DNA from: an uncultured Microbacteriaceae bacterium
GTDB lineage: Bacteria; Actinomycetota; Actinomycetes; Actinomycetales; Microbacteriaceae
Length of the DNA stretch: 64,000 nucleotides
Assembly (NCBI GenBank): GCA_947487835.1
Contig: CANKXX010000003.1
Location: 62,001-126,000 of the forward strand
Direction of reading: 5' to 3'
In this document: one piece after another, positions 9,701 through 17,841 of the stretch
Layout: each line of letters starts with the position of its first letter
Position numbering within the stretch: position 1 is the first letter of the stretch
The notes under the pieces: model-generated
The model's database searches: none
What the model was told of the DNA's origin: nothing
What the model saw: only the letters and a program-made list of their open reading frames with translations
Translations under genes and position numbers: made by a program

Positions 9701-12457
9701 ATGGTGATGACGGGGACCGAGGGACGCGAGGTCCGGGCGCCGGAGGCGAAGAAGCCGCGGGGCCGGGTCGTCGGTCGCAACGCGGAGCTGCACACCATCG
9801 TCGACGCCCTCCTGGCGGGATCCAGCATCCTGCTCTCCGGCGGGCACGGGATGGGCAAGACCTTTCTGGCCGACGCCGTCGACCGCACGCTGCGCACCTC
9901 CGGGGTGCAGGCTCTGCGCGTGCGCGGCACCACCGGGGGCACCGTCCACCCGCTGCACGCCCTCAAGGCGGCGATCGGGCTCGGGCACACGTCGCTCTCC
10001 GAGCAGGCCGTGATCGTGGAGGCCACGAAGGCGCTGAACCGCGGCCGTGGCACGACGGAGCGCGCGCCCGTGATCATCGTGGACGACATCCAGCTCCTCG
10101 ACGGGGAGTCCGCGGACTGGATCGCCCGCCTGGTGTACGCGCGGCGGGTCGCGCTGCTCGCGACCCTGTCCCCGCACCCGCGGGGCTCCCGCTCGGACGC
10201 GATCACCGAGGCCATGACCCTCGCCAACAGCCTGTGGATCGAGGGGCACGCCGACCGCATCGACCTCGCTCCGCTGAGCGACGAGCACGTGACCGAGCTG
10301 ATCCTCGAGCTGACCGAGCAGCGCAGGCTCGACCTCGCCACCGTGACGTCCATCCAGCTCCGCAGCGCCGGCATCCCCCTGCTCGTGCGCGAGCTCACCG
10401 TCGACGCCCAGCAGGGCAGCGGCGCCCCGGAGATGACCGACCCGTTCATCCGCAGCGGCACGGGGCCGTCCACGCGCATCCTCGACCTCATCTCGCAGCA
10501 CCTCGACTCCCTCAGCAACGAGCAGCTGCACGGCCTCGCGCTGCTCGGCCGCATCGACCGGGTCTCGCACCGGCGCGCGATGCAGCTGCTCGGCGCCGCC
10601 GATCTCCAGGTGCTCTTCAACCAGGAGCTCGTCACCCGCGGACCCGGCCGGGACGGGCTGCTCCGCGCCGATCCGCTGCGCGCCGACGCGGCGGGCACGC
10701 TCGCCGACCCCGTGCGGCTGCAGGAGATGTCCGGCAGGCTCGCCGAGCACATGGTCCGCGACGTCATCGCCGGCGAGCGGCTCTCGGCGTGCGAGTCGCT
10801 GTTCCTCGCGAGTCACTGGCTCGACGACGGAGGCTTCGCGGAGATCACGGCGACGCACGGCCCCGACGCCGTGCGCACGGTGCTGCTTCCCGCGGCGGCC
10901 AAGGCGAACTCCTGCGGCCTCTTCTCCCTCGGCGTCTCGCTGGCCCGGGCGGCCCTCGAGCTCAGCCCGTCGGTGCCCGCGGCCGTGCAGCTGTCGATCG
11001 CCCTCGGCCTGCAGGGCCGGGTGCAGGAGGCCGTCGCGGTGCTCGAGAGGGTCGAGGGGCTCCGGCAGAACCAGCGCGAGTCCAACATGCTGCTGCGCTG
11101 GTGGACGTTCGTCACCACCTGGGTCACCGCGGACTTCGACGCCGCCGAGCGGCTCGCCGAGCGGGCGGCCGGCTGGCACCCCGAGGACCCGTCGTTCGCG
11201 GCCGAGGTGGAGATGGCGACGCTGTCCCACACGATCCCGCGGATGGCGTGGGACGGCGGCGCCGTGAACGGCGAGCGCATCGCGCGCGACGAGACCGCCC
11301 ACCTGTCCACCCGCATCAGGGCGGCCGGCATCGGCGCCGTCGGCCACGCGTTCCTCGGCAACTTCACCCGCGCGCAGGGACTGCTCGGGCTCGCCCGCAC
11401 GCTGAACCGCAGCTCGCGGACCAACGGCCGCGAGAACCGCGGCATGGCCGTCTACACCTCGCTCACCGAGGCGTTCATCGCGATCACCGTGAGCGACCAC
11501 ATCCAGACGCTCAGCGACGAGCTGCGGCAGTGGATGCGGGAGGCGCTGGAGGACCACGAGCTCGGCTTCCTCGTCTACCTCGGTCTCATCGCCGCCAACG
11601 TGGAGGACCTGCGCGGCAACCTCCCCGCCGCGGAGGGCGAGCTGCGCGGCGTCGAGGCGCGGTTCCCCGCCAACGACGTGTCGGTGTGGCGGGGCTGGAC
11701 CCGCGCCGAGCACGCCCGCGTGCTCGCGGAGCTCGGCGACCCGTCCGGCGCCGCGGAGCTGCTGGCCGAGGCGAACGGCGCGGCGGTGGCTGCCGCACCC
11801 TGGTTGCGGTACCTCTCCGACCGCGCGGAGATGCACATCAGGGCGGCGTCGGAGGATGCCGCCGGCGCCCGCGAGGTCGCCCTGCGCATCGCGGAGGCGC
11901 AGGGTACCGGCTCCCCCGTGATCCGCTCCCGCGCCCTCTACGACGCCTTCTGGAACGGCACGCCGGCCGCCGACGTGCGCGAGGGGATCGCCGCGGCCGC
12001 CGCCGCGACGGACAGCGAGCTCCTGCAGGTGATGGCGCGCCACGTGGCCGCGGCCGCCGAGCGCGACGGCGCGGCCCTCGACAAGGTGGCGAACTCCTTC
12101 GCGGCCCTGCAGATGTTCGTGCACGCCGCGGAGGCCGCGCGCACGGCCACCGAGATGCACATCGAGAAGGGCATGCGCATGGCTGCGCTCGCCAGCCGCA
12201 GTGCCTGCTCGGAGTACGAGGCGGCGGCTCAGGGGCAGCTGCTCGAGGGGCGCCGGGCGGAGAGCCGCATCGCCACGCTGACCCACCGCGAGAGCGAGAT
12301 CGCCCACCTCGCGGCGAAGGGGCTCAGCAACCGGCAGATCGCGTCGACGCTGTTCCTCTCCGTGCGCACCGTCGAGTCGCACCTGTACCAGGCCCGGGCG
12401 AAGCTCGGCGCCGCGTCGAGGCGGGACCTCGCGGCCATCTTCGAGGTCTCCGAGTAA
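9701..12457 (+). CDS. LAL-type LuxR transcriptional regulator with AAA+ ATPase domain
   Basis: Large ATP-binding regulator of the MalT/LAL class, 918 residues from the ATG at 9701 (GAGGGG ribosome-binding site six bases upstream). An N-terminal ATPase domain has Walker A GGHGMGKT (residues 47-54) and Walker B VIIVDDIQLLD (124-134). A long middle part is all-helical and TPR-like (about 350-840), typical of effector-sensing regions. The C-terminus is a LuxR helix-turn-helix (LTHRESEIAHLAAKGLSNRQ, then TVESHLYQARAKLG). It is divergent from pta-ackA, so it may control acetate metabolism, but nothing in the sequence proves this. The target and signal are unknown. Confidence 0.9.
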   Translation: MVMTGTEGREVRAPEAKKPRGRVVGRNAELHTIVDALLAGSSILLSGGHGMGKTFLADAVDRTLRTSGVQALRVRGTTGGTVHPLHALKAAIGLGHTSLSEQAVIVEATKALNRGRGTTERAPVIIVDDIQLLDGESADWIARLVYARRVALLATLSPHPRGSRSDAITEAMTLANSLWIEGHADRIDLAPLSDEHVTELILELTEQRRLDLATVTSIQLRSAGIPLLVRELTVDAQQGSGAPEMTDPFIRSGTGPSTRILDLISQHLDSLSNEQLHGLALLGRIDRVSHRRAMQLLGAADLQVLFNQELVTRGPGRDGLLRADPLRADAAGTLADPVRLQEMSGRLAEHMVRDVIAGERLSACESLFLASHWLDDGGFAEITATHGPDAVRTVLLPAAAKANSCGLFSLGVSLARAALELSPSVPAAVQLSIALGLQGRVQEAVAVLERVEGLRQNQRESNMLLRWWTFVTTWVTADFDAAERLAERAAGWHPEDPSFAAEVEMATLSHTIPRMAWDGGAVNGERIARDETAHLSTRIRAAGIGAVGHAFLGNFTRAQGLLGLARTLNRSSRTNGRENRGMAVYTSLTEAFIAITVSDHIQTLSDELRQWMREALEDHELGFLVYLGLIAANVEDLRGNLPAAEGELRGVEARFPANDVSVWRGWTRAEHARVLAELGDPSGAAELLAEANGAAVAAAPWLRYLSDRAEMHIRAASEDAAGAREVALRIAEAQGTGSPVIRSRALYDAFWNGTPAADVREGIAAAAAATDSELLQVMARHVAAAAERDGAALDKVANSFAALQMFVHAAEAARTATEMHIEKGMRMAALASRSACSEYEAAAQGQLLEGRRAESRIATLTHRESEIAHLAAKGLSNRQIASTLFLSVRTVESHLYQARAKLGAASRRDLAAIFEVSE

Positions 12458-12465
12458 GCCCCGCA

Positions 12466-12513
12466 CGGTCCCCGAGCCTGTCGAAGGGCGGTCCCTGAGC
12501 CTGTCGAAGGGAC
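12466..12513 (+). repeat. Two copies of the GGTCCCTGAGC...GTCGAAGG repeat
   Basis: Head-to-tail copies CGGTCCCCGAGCCTGTCGAAGG and CGGTCCCTGAGCCTGTCGAAGG directly after the LuxR gene. Each unit can fold GGTCCCT against AGGGAC. The same unit recurs at 17739, 19435, 19502, 20653-20721 and 31917. Confidence 0.85.
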
Positions 12514-12566
12514 GCACCCCGATCCCGCCACGGGGCCCGCGCAGGACGGCGGCGTAGCCTGGGCGC

Positions 12567-13247
12567 ATGCGTATTGTCATTGCCGGAGGCCACGGAAAGA
12601 TCGCTCAGCTCCTCGAGCGGAAGCTCGCCGAACAGGGACACGAGCCGGTCGGCATCGTGCGGAACCCCGATCACGCGGCGGACCTCGAGGAGGTCGGGGC
12701 GAAGGCCCTCGTGCTCGATCTCGAACAGTCGGACGTCGGCACGGTCGCGGAGGCGCTCGCCGGGGCGGACGCCGTGGTGTTCGCCGCGGGTGCCGGACCG
12801 AACAGCGGGGCGGCCCGGAAGCTGACGATCGACCGGGACGGCGCGATCCTCCTGGCCGACGCTGCGGTGCAGGCCGGCGTGCGGCGCTACGTGCTCGTGT
12901 CGGCCCTGGCGACGGACGACTTCGACGCCGAGCAGGCGGCCGCGGGCGCGGACGCCACCGAGGAGGAGACCTTCCAGGTCTACCTGCGCGCGAAGAGCGA
13001 GGCGGACGCCGCGGTGCGCGAGCGCGACCTCGACTGGACCATCGTGCGCCCCGGCGGCCTGACCGACGACCCCGGCACCGGCCTCGTCCGGCTCGCCACC
13101 TCGACGGGACGTGGCAGCATCCCGCGCGAGGACGTCGCCTCCATCATCGCGACCGCCCTGATCGACGGGGTCGGCGTGCGTCAGCAGTTCGAGGCGATCA
13201 GCGGCGAGGACACCGTCGCGGACGCGCTCGCCACCCTGCGCTACTAG
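12567..13247 (+). CDS. Atypical SDR-family NAD(P)H-binding protein
   Basis: 226 residues with an N-terminal dinucleotide-binding motif IVIAGGHGKIAQLL (residues 3-16) and a DAVVFAAGAGP segment (about 68-79), typical of atypical short-chain dehydrogenases of the NmrA/YwnB/YhfK type, which are often NADPH sensors or oxidoreductases rather than classical dehydrogenases. The usual YxxxK catalytic pair is not evident; a single Tyr lies in QVYLRAKSEAD. It starts at the ATG at 12567, stands alone, and is followed by a tRNA gene. The substrate is unknown. Confidence 0.85.
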   Translation: MRIVIAGGHGKIAQLLERKLAEQGHEPVGIVRNPDHAADLEEVGAKALVLDLEQSDVGTVAEALAGADAVVFAAGAGPNSGAARKLTIDRDGAILLADAAVQAGVRRYVLVSALATDDFDAEQAAAGADATEEETFQVYLRAKSEADAAVRERDLDWTIVRPGGLTDDPGTGLVRLATSTGRGSIPREDVASIIATALIDGVGVRQQFEAISGEDTVADALATLRY

Positions 13248-13363
13248 CCCTCCCCGACCCCGCCGGCGCGGGTACCCCGGTACGTGCGGCACCCGATTCG
13301 GCCCGCGGACGGGCGGGTAGTATGCTCAGTGGTCGTTGCCTCCGCTTGCCGGGGCGACCGCCA

Positions 13364-13448
13364 GGAGGATTCGCCTAGTGGCCTATGGCGCACGCTTGGA
13401 AAGCGTGTTGGGTGAAAGCCCTCGGGGGTTCGAATCCCCCATCCTCCG
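13364..13448 (+). tRNA. tRNA-Ser(GGA)
   Basis: Type II tRNA. The acceptor stem GGAGGAT pairs with ATCCTCC (13441-13447) with a G discriminator. Anticodon stem CACGC/GCGTG encloses the loop TTGGAAA, giving anticodon GGA (reads UCC/UCU). There is a long variable arm (GGGTGAAAGCCC) and a T arm with GGTTCGAATCC. CCA is not encoded. Confidence 0.97.
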
Positions 13449-13455
13449 CCGTAGA

Positions 13456-13490
13456 CGAAAGCGCTCGCCCGACAGGGGCGGGCGCTTTCG
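13456..13490 (+). terminator. Terminator after tRNA-Ser
   Basis: CGAAAGCGC pairs with GCGCTTTCG, with an inner CGCCC/GGGCG and a five-base loop, starting eight bases after the tRNA; followed by TCGTTCC. Confidence 0.85.
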
Positions 13491-13720
13491 TCGTTCCGGG
13501 CGCGGCCGCCGCGTTTCTCGCCGCCCCGACCCCGGAAACACTCCCCGGTCCCGCGCGCCGCCTCGGCATGAACGCCGCCGATTCGCCCCGATGACACGCC
13601 GCCCCGAACGGGGGCGAGGGGGATGTCCGGGGTTCTGCTTACACTGAATCCCGACTGTTTACCCAGCAGGGGAAACAGGAGGCGGTGCCATCAGGAGCGC
13701 CCGCTGCCAGGGGGGTTCCA

Positions 13721-14345
13721 TGACTGCCGTCGACACGTGCCCGGATGCTCGCGTCCTCCAGCCGATAGCCTCCGTGCCCCGAACGGTCGCGCTCACGTCC
13801 GTCGCACTCGTCACGCCACTCTTCGCCGTGCTCTACTTCCTGACCGTGCCCAACGGAACCTGGCCGAGCACGTGATCGTCATGCTCGCCTGCGCCTTCGC
13901 CACGATCCGCTTGAGACGCGCGCGGGTGTGGGTGGCAGGCCGCGGCGTCGCCATGCGGAACGCCCTCGGCCTGCACCGCCGCCTGGACCGCGACGAGATC
14001 GGACAGCTCCTCCTGGTGCAGACCTACCGCGGCCAGACGCTGGACACCCAGCCCCAGCTCTTCGTCGTGACCGGCGAGGGCCGCACCGCGATGCGGCTGC
14101 GCGGATCCATGTGGTCGCGGGAGAGCATGCGGCGCATGGCCCAGGAGCTCGACATCCCGCTCACGAAGATCCACGAGGCGATGACCCACGGCGAGCTGCG
14201 ACGGACGCACCCGCACCTGCTCCCCTGGCTCGAGCGCAGGCGCATCCCCCTGGCCCTCGCGATGATCGCCGCGGCCTCGTTCGGCGGATGGGCCGCCGCG
14301 GCACTGCTCGCCGCTCACGGCCTGCCGGGCGCCGTCGCCCTTTGA
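13721..14345 (+). pseudogene. Membrane protein split by a frameshift
   Basis: An ATG at 13721 follows a strong AGGGGGG site and opens a frame with one hydrophobic segment (about residues 25-44) ending at a TGA at 13873-13875. The frame that continues (from GTG 13872, overlapping that stop as GTGA) begins HVIVMLACAFATIRLRRARVWVAG, a natural second helix, then a soluble PH-like region with VWVAGRGVAMRNALG, and ends with a third hydrophobic segment. One extra base near 13865 would fuse the two into a protein of about 207 residues. It is either a genuine disrupted gene, a sequencing error, or two coupled proteins. The family is not recognised. Confidence 0.55.
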
Positions 14346-14446
14346 CCGGCCGCCGTTCCGCACTGAGCGCGCCGCAGCCGCACACGAGATCAACACGCCG
14401 TCAGACAGCCTGACCGAAGCCGAAGCCCGCAGGCAGCCCGACGCGG

Positions 14447-15526
14447 TCAAGGCGCCGGGGCGCCTCCGGCCGTCGGCGCCGCGACCCGGGGGTCCGGCGC
14501 CGTGGCCCGCCGCGCGACGGACGCGAGCAGCCGCTCGAACGGTCCCGCACCCAGGGTCAGCCGCCACAGCGTCGCGGCGACGAGGGTGACGACGAGGAAG
14601 CCGAGGTACAGGCCGTAGTCGGTCTGCTCGAACGCCTCGTCGCCGATGAGCGCGATGGCGACGATGTGCAGGCTGTAGACGGTGAGCGCCATGGCTCCCG
14701 TCGCCTCGAGCGGGAACAGCAGCGAGCGCGCGCGATCGGCGGCGAGGAGGCAGAGGCCGATCACGGCCATGGCGAACCCGCCCGAGCCGATCACCTCGAA
14801 GACCGACCCGCTGTGCGGCTCGGTCGTGAACACCGCCTCGGCCCCGTCGAGCCGCCGCAGCACCCGCCCGAGCAGAGTCCCCAGTCCGTATCCGGCCACC
14901 GCGAGCATCCCGCCCACCACCACGAGCCGCGTGCGGACCGCCTGCGACGTGAGATCCAGCCGGCCGATGCCGAGGCCGGTGAAGAGGAACGCGAGCCAGA
15001 TGAGCACCGGGTACTGGCCGGTGACCACCAGCTGCACGATGGAGCTGATCCGGGGCGCGGAGCTCAGTGCGTCGACGAGCAGCAGGTTCACCAGCGGCGC
15101 GAGCACCGCGAAGACGGCCGCGAGCTCGAACAGCCGGCCGGCCCGCAGCCGCAGGAAGGGGAGCGAGAGGGCGAACATCACGGCGTAGAACTCGAGGATG
15201 ATGCCGACGCGGGTGGCGAGCATGATGAGCAGCCCGCCGAGCGCGAAGATCACGGCGGCCCGGATCAGGATGCGCAGGCGCGCCCGGACGAGCTCGTCAC
15301 CCTCGAGGGGCGTGCGCCGCCCCGACATGAGGGCGATCGAGATGCCGGCGACGGTCGCGAACAGGATCGAGGAGCGGCCGTCCGTGACGCTGAGCCAGGT
15401 CGCGGGACGCGCGAAGTCGAAGTCGGTGTTCGCGCCCACGTGGGCGGCCATCATGCCGAGCACGGCGAGGCCGCGGGCGACGTCGATGCCGTAGAGCCGG
15501 CCGGCCGACAGCTCGCGCGGACCCAT
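14447..15526 (-). CDS. Heparan-alpha-glucosaminide acetyltransferase-like membrane protein (DUF1624/DUF418 type)
   Basis: About 359 residues with roughly ten hydrophobic segments. The N-terminal RLYGIDVARGLAVLGMMAAHVG resembles membrane acyltransferases of the DUF1624/HGSNAT and DUF418 families: a conserved Asp and Arg in the first helix, then a His facing the membrane surface. It is therefore probably an integral membrane transacylase or a related transporter of unknown substrate. The ATG at 15526 overlaps the stop of the upstream phosphatase gene (TGATG), so the two are translationally coupled; a GTG three bases earlier is also possible. Confidence 0.75.
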   Translation of the reverse strand: MGPRELSAGRLYGIDVARGLAVLGMMAAHVGANTDFDFARPATWLSVTDGRSSILFATVAGISIALMSGRRTPLEGDELVRARLRILIRAAVIFALGGLLIMLATRVGIILEFYAVMFALSLPFLRLRAGRLFELAAVFAVLAPLVNLLLVDALSSAPRISSIVQLVVTGQYPVLIWLAFLFTGLGIGRLDLTSQAVRTRLVVVGGMLAVAGYGLGTLLGRVLRRLDGAEAVFTTEPHSGSVFEVIGSGGFAMAVIGLCLLAADRARSLLFPLEATGAMALTVYSLHIVAIALIGDEAFEQTDYGLYLGFLVVTLVAATLWRLTLGAGPFERLLASVARRATAPDPRVAAPTAGGAPAP

Positions 15527-16215
15527 CACGTGGCGACGGCGTCCGGTTGCTTCCGTCGCCGCTCCAGGTGCAGGCGGTGCGCGAACGGGGCCCAGGCGAT
15601 GATCGCGACACCGGCGCCGAGGACCATGCCGCCGAGGGTGTCGGTGAGCCAGTGCGCCCCGAGGTAGTTGCGGCTGAGCAGCATGAGCACGACGTACGCG
15701 GCGCCGGCGAACCAGACCCAGTACCGGCGCAGGATGAGCGCGAGAGCGACCGCCATGGTGGCCGCGTTCGCCGTATGCCCCGACGGGAATGACCCGAAGT
15801 CAGCGGCGACCAGGATCTCCTCCGGACGCGGGCGGTCGACGGTGTTCTTGATGATCTGCACGAGGAGGGCGCTCACGACGGACGCGACGGCGAAGTACAG
15901 CGCGGCCCAGCGTCTCCTGAGCAGGAAGAGCACCGCGATGACGGCGAGCGGCACGATGAACACGCCGAGGATGCCGCCGCCGAGATGGTCGAACGCGAGT
16001 GCCATCGCCTGCCAGAAGGGGTGCCGGTGCTCGACCAGCTCCTCCATCCACTCGGCGTCGACATCGAAGGGCACGATCCGGTAGTCGCGCAGGGCGATCA
16101 GGAAGCCGCCGAGGGCGACCAGCAGCACCGCGACGGCGCCGCTGACCACGGGCCAGAACCGCTGGACCCTGTAGGCGTCCGCTTCCTTCTCACGCTGCTT
16201 CGGGGAGACGGTCAT
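15526..16215 (-). CDS. PAP2-family membrane phosphatase
   Basis: 229 residues, six predicted helices and all three PAP2 motifs in order: KNTVDRPRP, PSGH and SRNYLGAHWLTD, the last containing the nucleophilic histidine. Members dephosphorylate undecaprenyl pyrophosphate, phosphatidate or related lipid phosphates at the outer face of the membrane. The ATG at 16215 follows a 39-base gap after the drug exporter gene, and the gene is coupled to the acyltransferase-like gene downstream. The exact substrate cannot be told from sequence. Confidence 0.9.
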   Translation of the reverse strand: MTVSPKQREKEADAYRVQRFWPVVSGAVAVLLVALGGFLIALRDYRIVPFDVDAEWMEELVEHRHPFWQAMALAFDHLGGGILGVFIVPLAVIAVLFLLRRRWAALYFAVASVVSALLVQIIKNTVDRPRPEEILVAADFGSFPSGHTANAATMAVALALILRRYWVWFAGAAYVVLMLLSRNYLGAHWLTDTLGGMVLGAGVAIIAWAPFAHRLHLERRRKQPDAVAT

Positions 16216-16253
16216 CCGCCGAGCCTACCTATGGCGCCTGGTCCGAGCGCGGC

Positions 16254-17483
16254 TCAGTTGGCGAGCGCGGGCACCGTGCGCGGCCGCACGATGAACCAGA
16301 TGGAGACGATGGAGACGACGGCGGTCGACGCCATGACGAAGGCCATCGGCACCGCGTCGGCCGTGCCGACGAAGCCGACGATGGGCGAGATCACGCCGGC
16401 GAGGCCGAAGTTCACGGCGCCGAGCAGCGACGCCGCCGTACCCGCCTCGTGCCCGTGGTTCACGAGCGCGAGCACCTGAACGCAGGGGAAGCCGAAACCG
16501 CACGCGGCGATGAAGAACCACAGCGGGATGAGGACCGCGATGAGCCCGAGGCCGGCCGACACGACGAGGATGATCGCCACCGCCATGAGCAGCTGCACCG
16601 ACGTGGTGACGGCGAGCACCCACTGCGCTCCCACCCGAGGGATGAGGCGCGCGGAGACCTGCGTGCCGATGACGATGCCGAGCGAGTTGACGGCGAAGAG
16701 CAGCCCGTACTGCTGCGCGTCGAGGCCGTAGACCTCCTGGAAGATGAACGGCGACGCGGCGAGGTAGGCGAAGAGACCCGCGAACGAGAACCCGCCGATG
16801 ATGGCGACGCCGACGAAGATCCGGTCGGTGAGCACGTTGCGGTAGCGCTGCAGGACCGTGGACGACCCGGCGTCGTCGGTGCGCTCCTTCGGCATCGTCT
16901 CCTTCACCAGGAAGGACACGGCCAGGATGACGAGGATGCCGTAGCCGACCAGGAACGCGAACACGCCCCGCCAGTCGACGAAGAGCAGGAGCTGCGAGCC
17001 GATCAGCGGCGCGAGGATGGGCGCGAGGCCGGTGACGAGCGCCATGCGGGAGAGCATGCGCACGAGGGGCTTGCCGCCGAAGAGGTCGCGCACCATGGCC
17101 ATGGCCACGACGCCGCCGCCCGCGGCGCCCATGCCCTGCAGCACGCGGGCGATCATGAGCCAGGTGATGTCGGGCGCGAGGACGGCCGCGAAGCAGGCGA
17201 TGATGTGCAGCGCGGTCGCGAGGATGAGCGGCAGGCGCCTGCCCACCTTGTCGCTCCACGGCCCGACGACGAGCTGGCCGAGGGCGAAGCCGAGGATGGT
17301 CGCGCTCAGGGTCAGCTGAGCCGTGCCCTCGGAGACCGCGAAGTCGGTCTGCAGGACCGGCAGCGCGGGTAGGTAGAGGTCGATGGTGAACGGTCCGAGC
17401 GCCACGAGGGCGCCGAGCACGAGGATGTAGACGAGGCGCTGTCTGCGGGAGAGGGCGTCACCTGGGTGAAGAACGGTCGACAA
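16254..17483 (-). CDS. Bcr/CflA-family multidrug efflux MFS transporter
   Basis: Proton-driven exporter, 409 residues with twelve hydrophobic segments. The signature TIDLYLPALPVL in helix 1 and the motif GPWSDKVGRRLPL between helices 2 and 3 identify the DHA1 Bcr/CflA group (bicyclomycin/chloramphenicol-type drugs). A TTG start at 17483 is chosen because AAGGAA lies upstream and it gives the usual family length; the open frame extends 124 codons further but that part looks non-coding. Divergent from the FAD oxidoreductase gene. Confidence 0.9.
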   Translation of the reverse strand: MSTVLHPGDALSRRQRLVYILVLGALVALGPFTIDLYLPALPVLQTDFAVSEGTAQLTLSATILGFALGQLVVGPWSDKVGRRLPLILATALHIIACFAAVLAPDITWLMIARVLQGMGAAGGGVVAMAMVRDLFGGKPLVRMLSRMALVTGLAPILAPLIGSQLLLFVDWRGVFAFLVGYGILVILAVSFLVKETMPKERTDDAGSSTVLQRYRNVLTDRIFVGVAIIGGFSFAGLFAYLAASPFIFQEVYGLDAQQYGLLFAVNSLGIVIGTQVSARLIPRVGAQWVLAVTTSVQLLMAVAIILVVSAGLGLIAVLIPLWFFIAACGFGFPCVQVLALVNHGHEAGTAASLLGAVNFGLAGVISPIVGFVGTADAVPMAFVMASTAVVSIVSIWFIVRPRTVPALAN

Positions 17484-17652
17484 CTGATTTCCTTGCGAGT
17501 GCGAGAAGCGGGGGGATGACGCGCACACGACGATCGGCGCGACCATCGTTGGACAGGCAGTGCGGGAGCTGAGGCGGGGGAACGGACGGAGAAACCGGGT
17601 CGCGAAAGCCCGGCCAGCCCTCCCCCGCTCTCCTACGGTAACCCCGGCGTGC

Positions 17653-17682
17653 TCGAAAATGCACCCCCTGCACAATTTTCGA
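17653..17682. promoter_or_regulatory. AT-rich inverted repeat, candidate operator
   Basis: TCGAAAAT (17653-17660) and ATTTTCGA (17675-17682) form perfect 8-bp arms around a C-rich centre with inner GCA/TGC. Such AT-rich symmetry is striking in GC-rich DNA and lies midway between divergent genes. The regulator is unknown. Confidence 0.5.
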
Positions 17683-17738
17683 ACAGGACTGGTAACGCTT
17701 CCCCCCCTCGTGTCACTACCCGCCCCGAAACCCCACCA

Positions 17739-17760
17739 CGGTCCCTGACCCTGTCGAAGG
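17739..17760 (+). repeat. Dispersed GGTCCCTGA...GTCGAAGG repeat
   Basis: CGGTCCCTGACCCTGTCGAAGG, one copy of the family described at 12466. Confidence 0.75.
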
Positions 17761-17841
17761 CACGCAACGGACCCACCCGCCAGCACTCCCCGCAGCACCA
17801 GCCATTGACCTCTCCCCTGGAGGTGGCTACGGTCGCACCTC

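Larger units (their letters stand above)
17484..17841. other. Divergent intergenic region, 358 bases
   Basis: Lies between the MFS exporter (minus) and the FAD oxidoreductase (plus). It holds the AT-rich inverted repeat at 17653-17682, a GGTAAC direct repeat flanking it (about 17637 and 17691) and one dispersed repeat at 17739-17760. No coding sequence is seen. Confidence 0.5.

Noticed and set aside
9500-12580. 1026-codon minus-strand frame opposite the LuxR regulator
   Set aside because: Shadow of the regulator gene: Arg/Gly/His-rich product without motifs.
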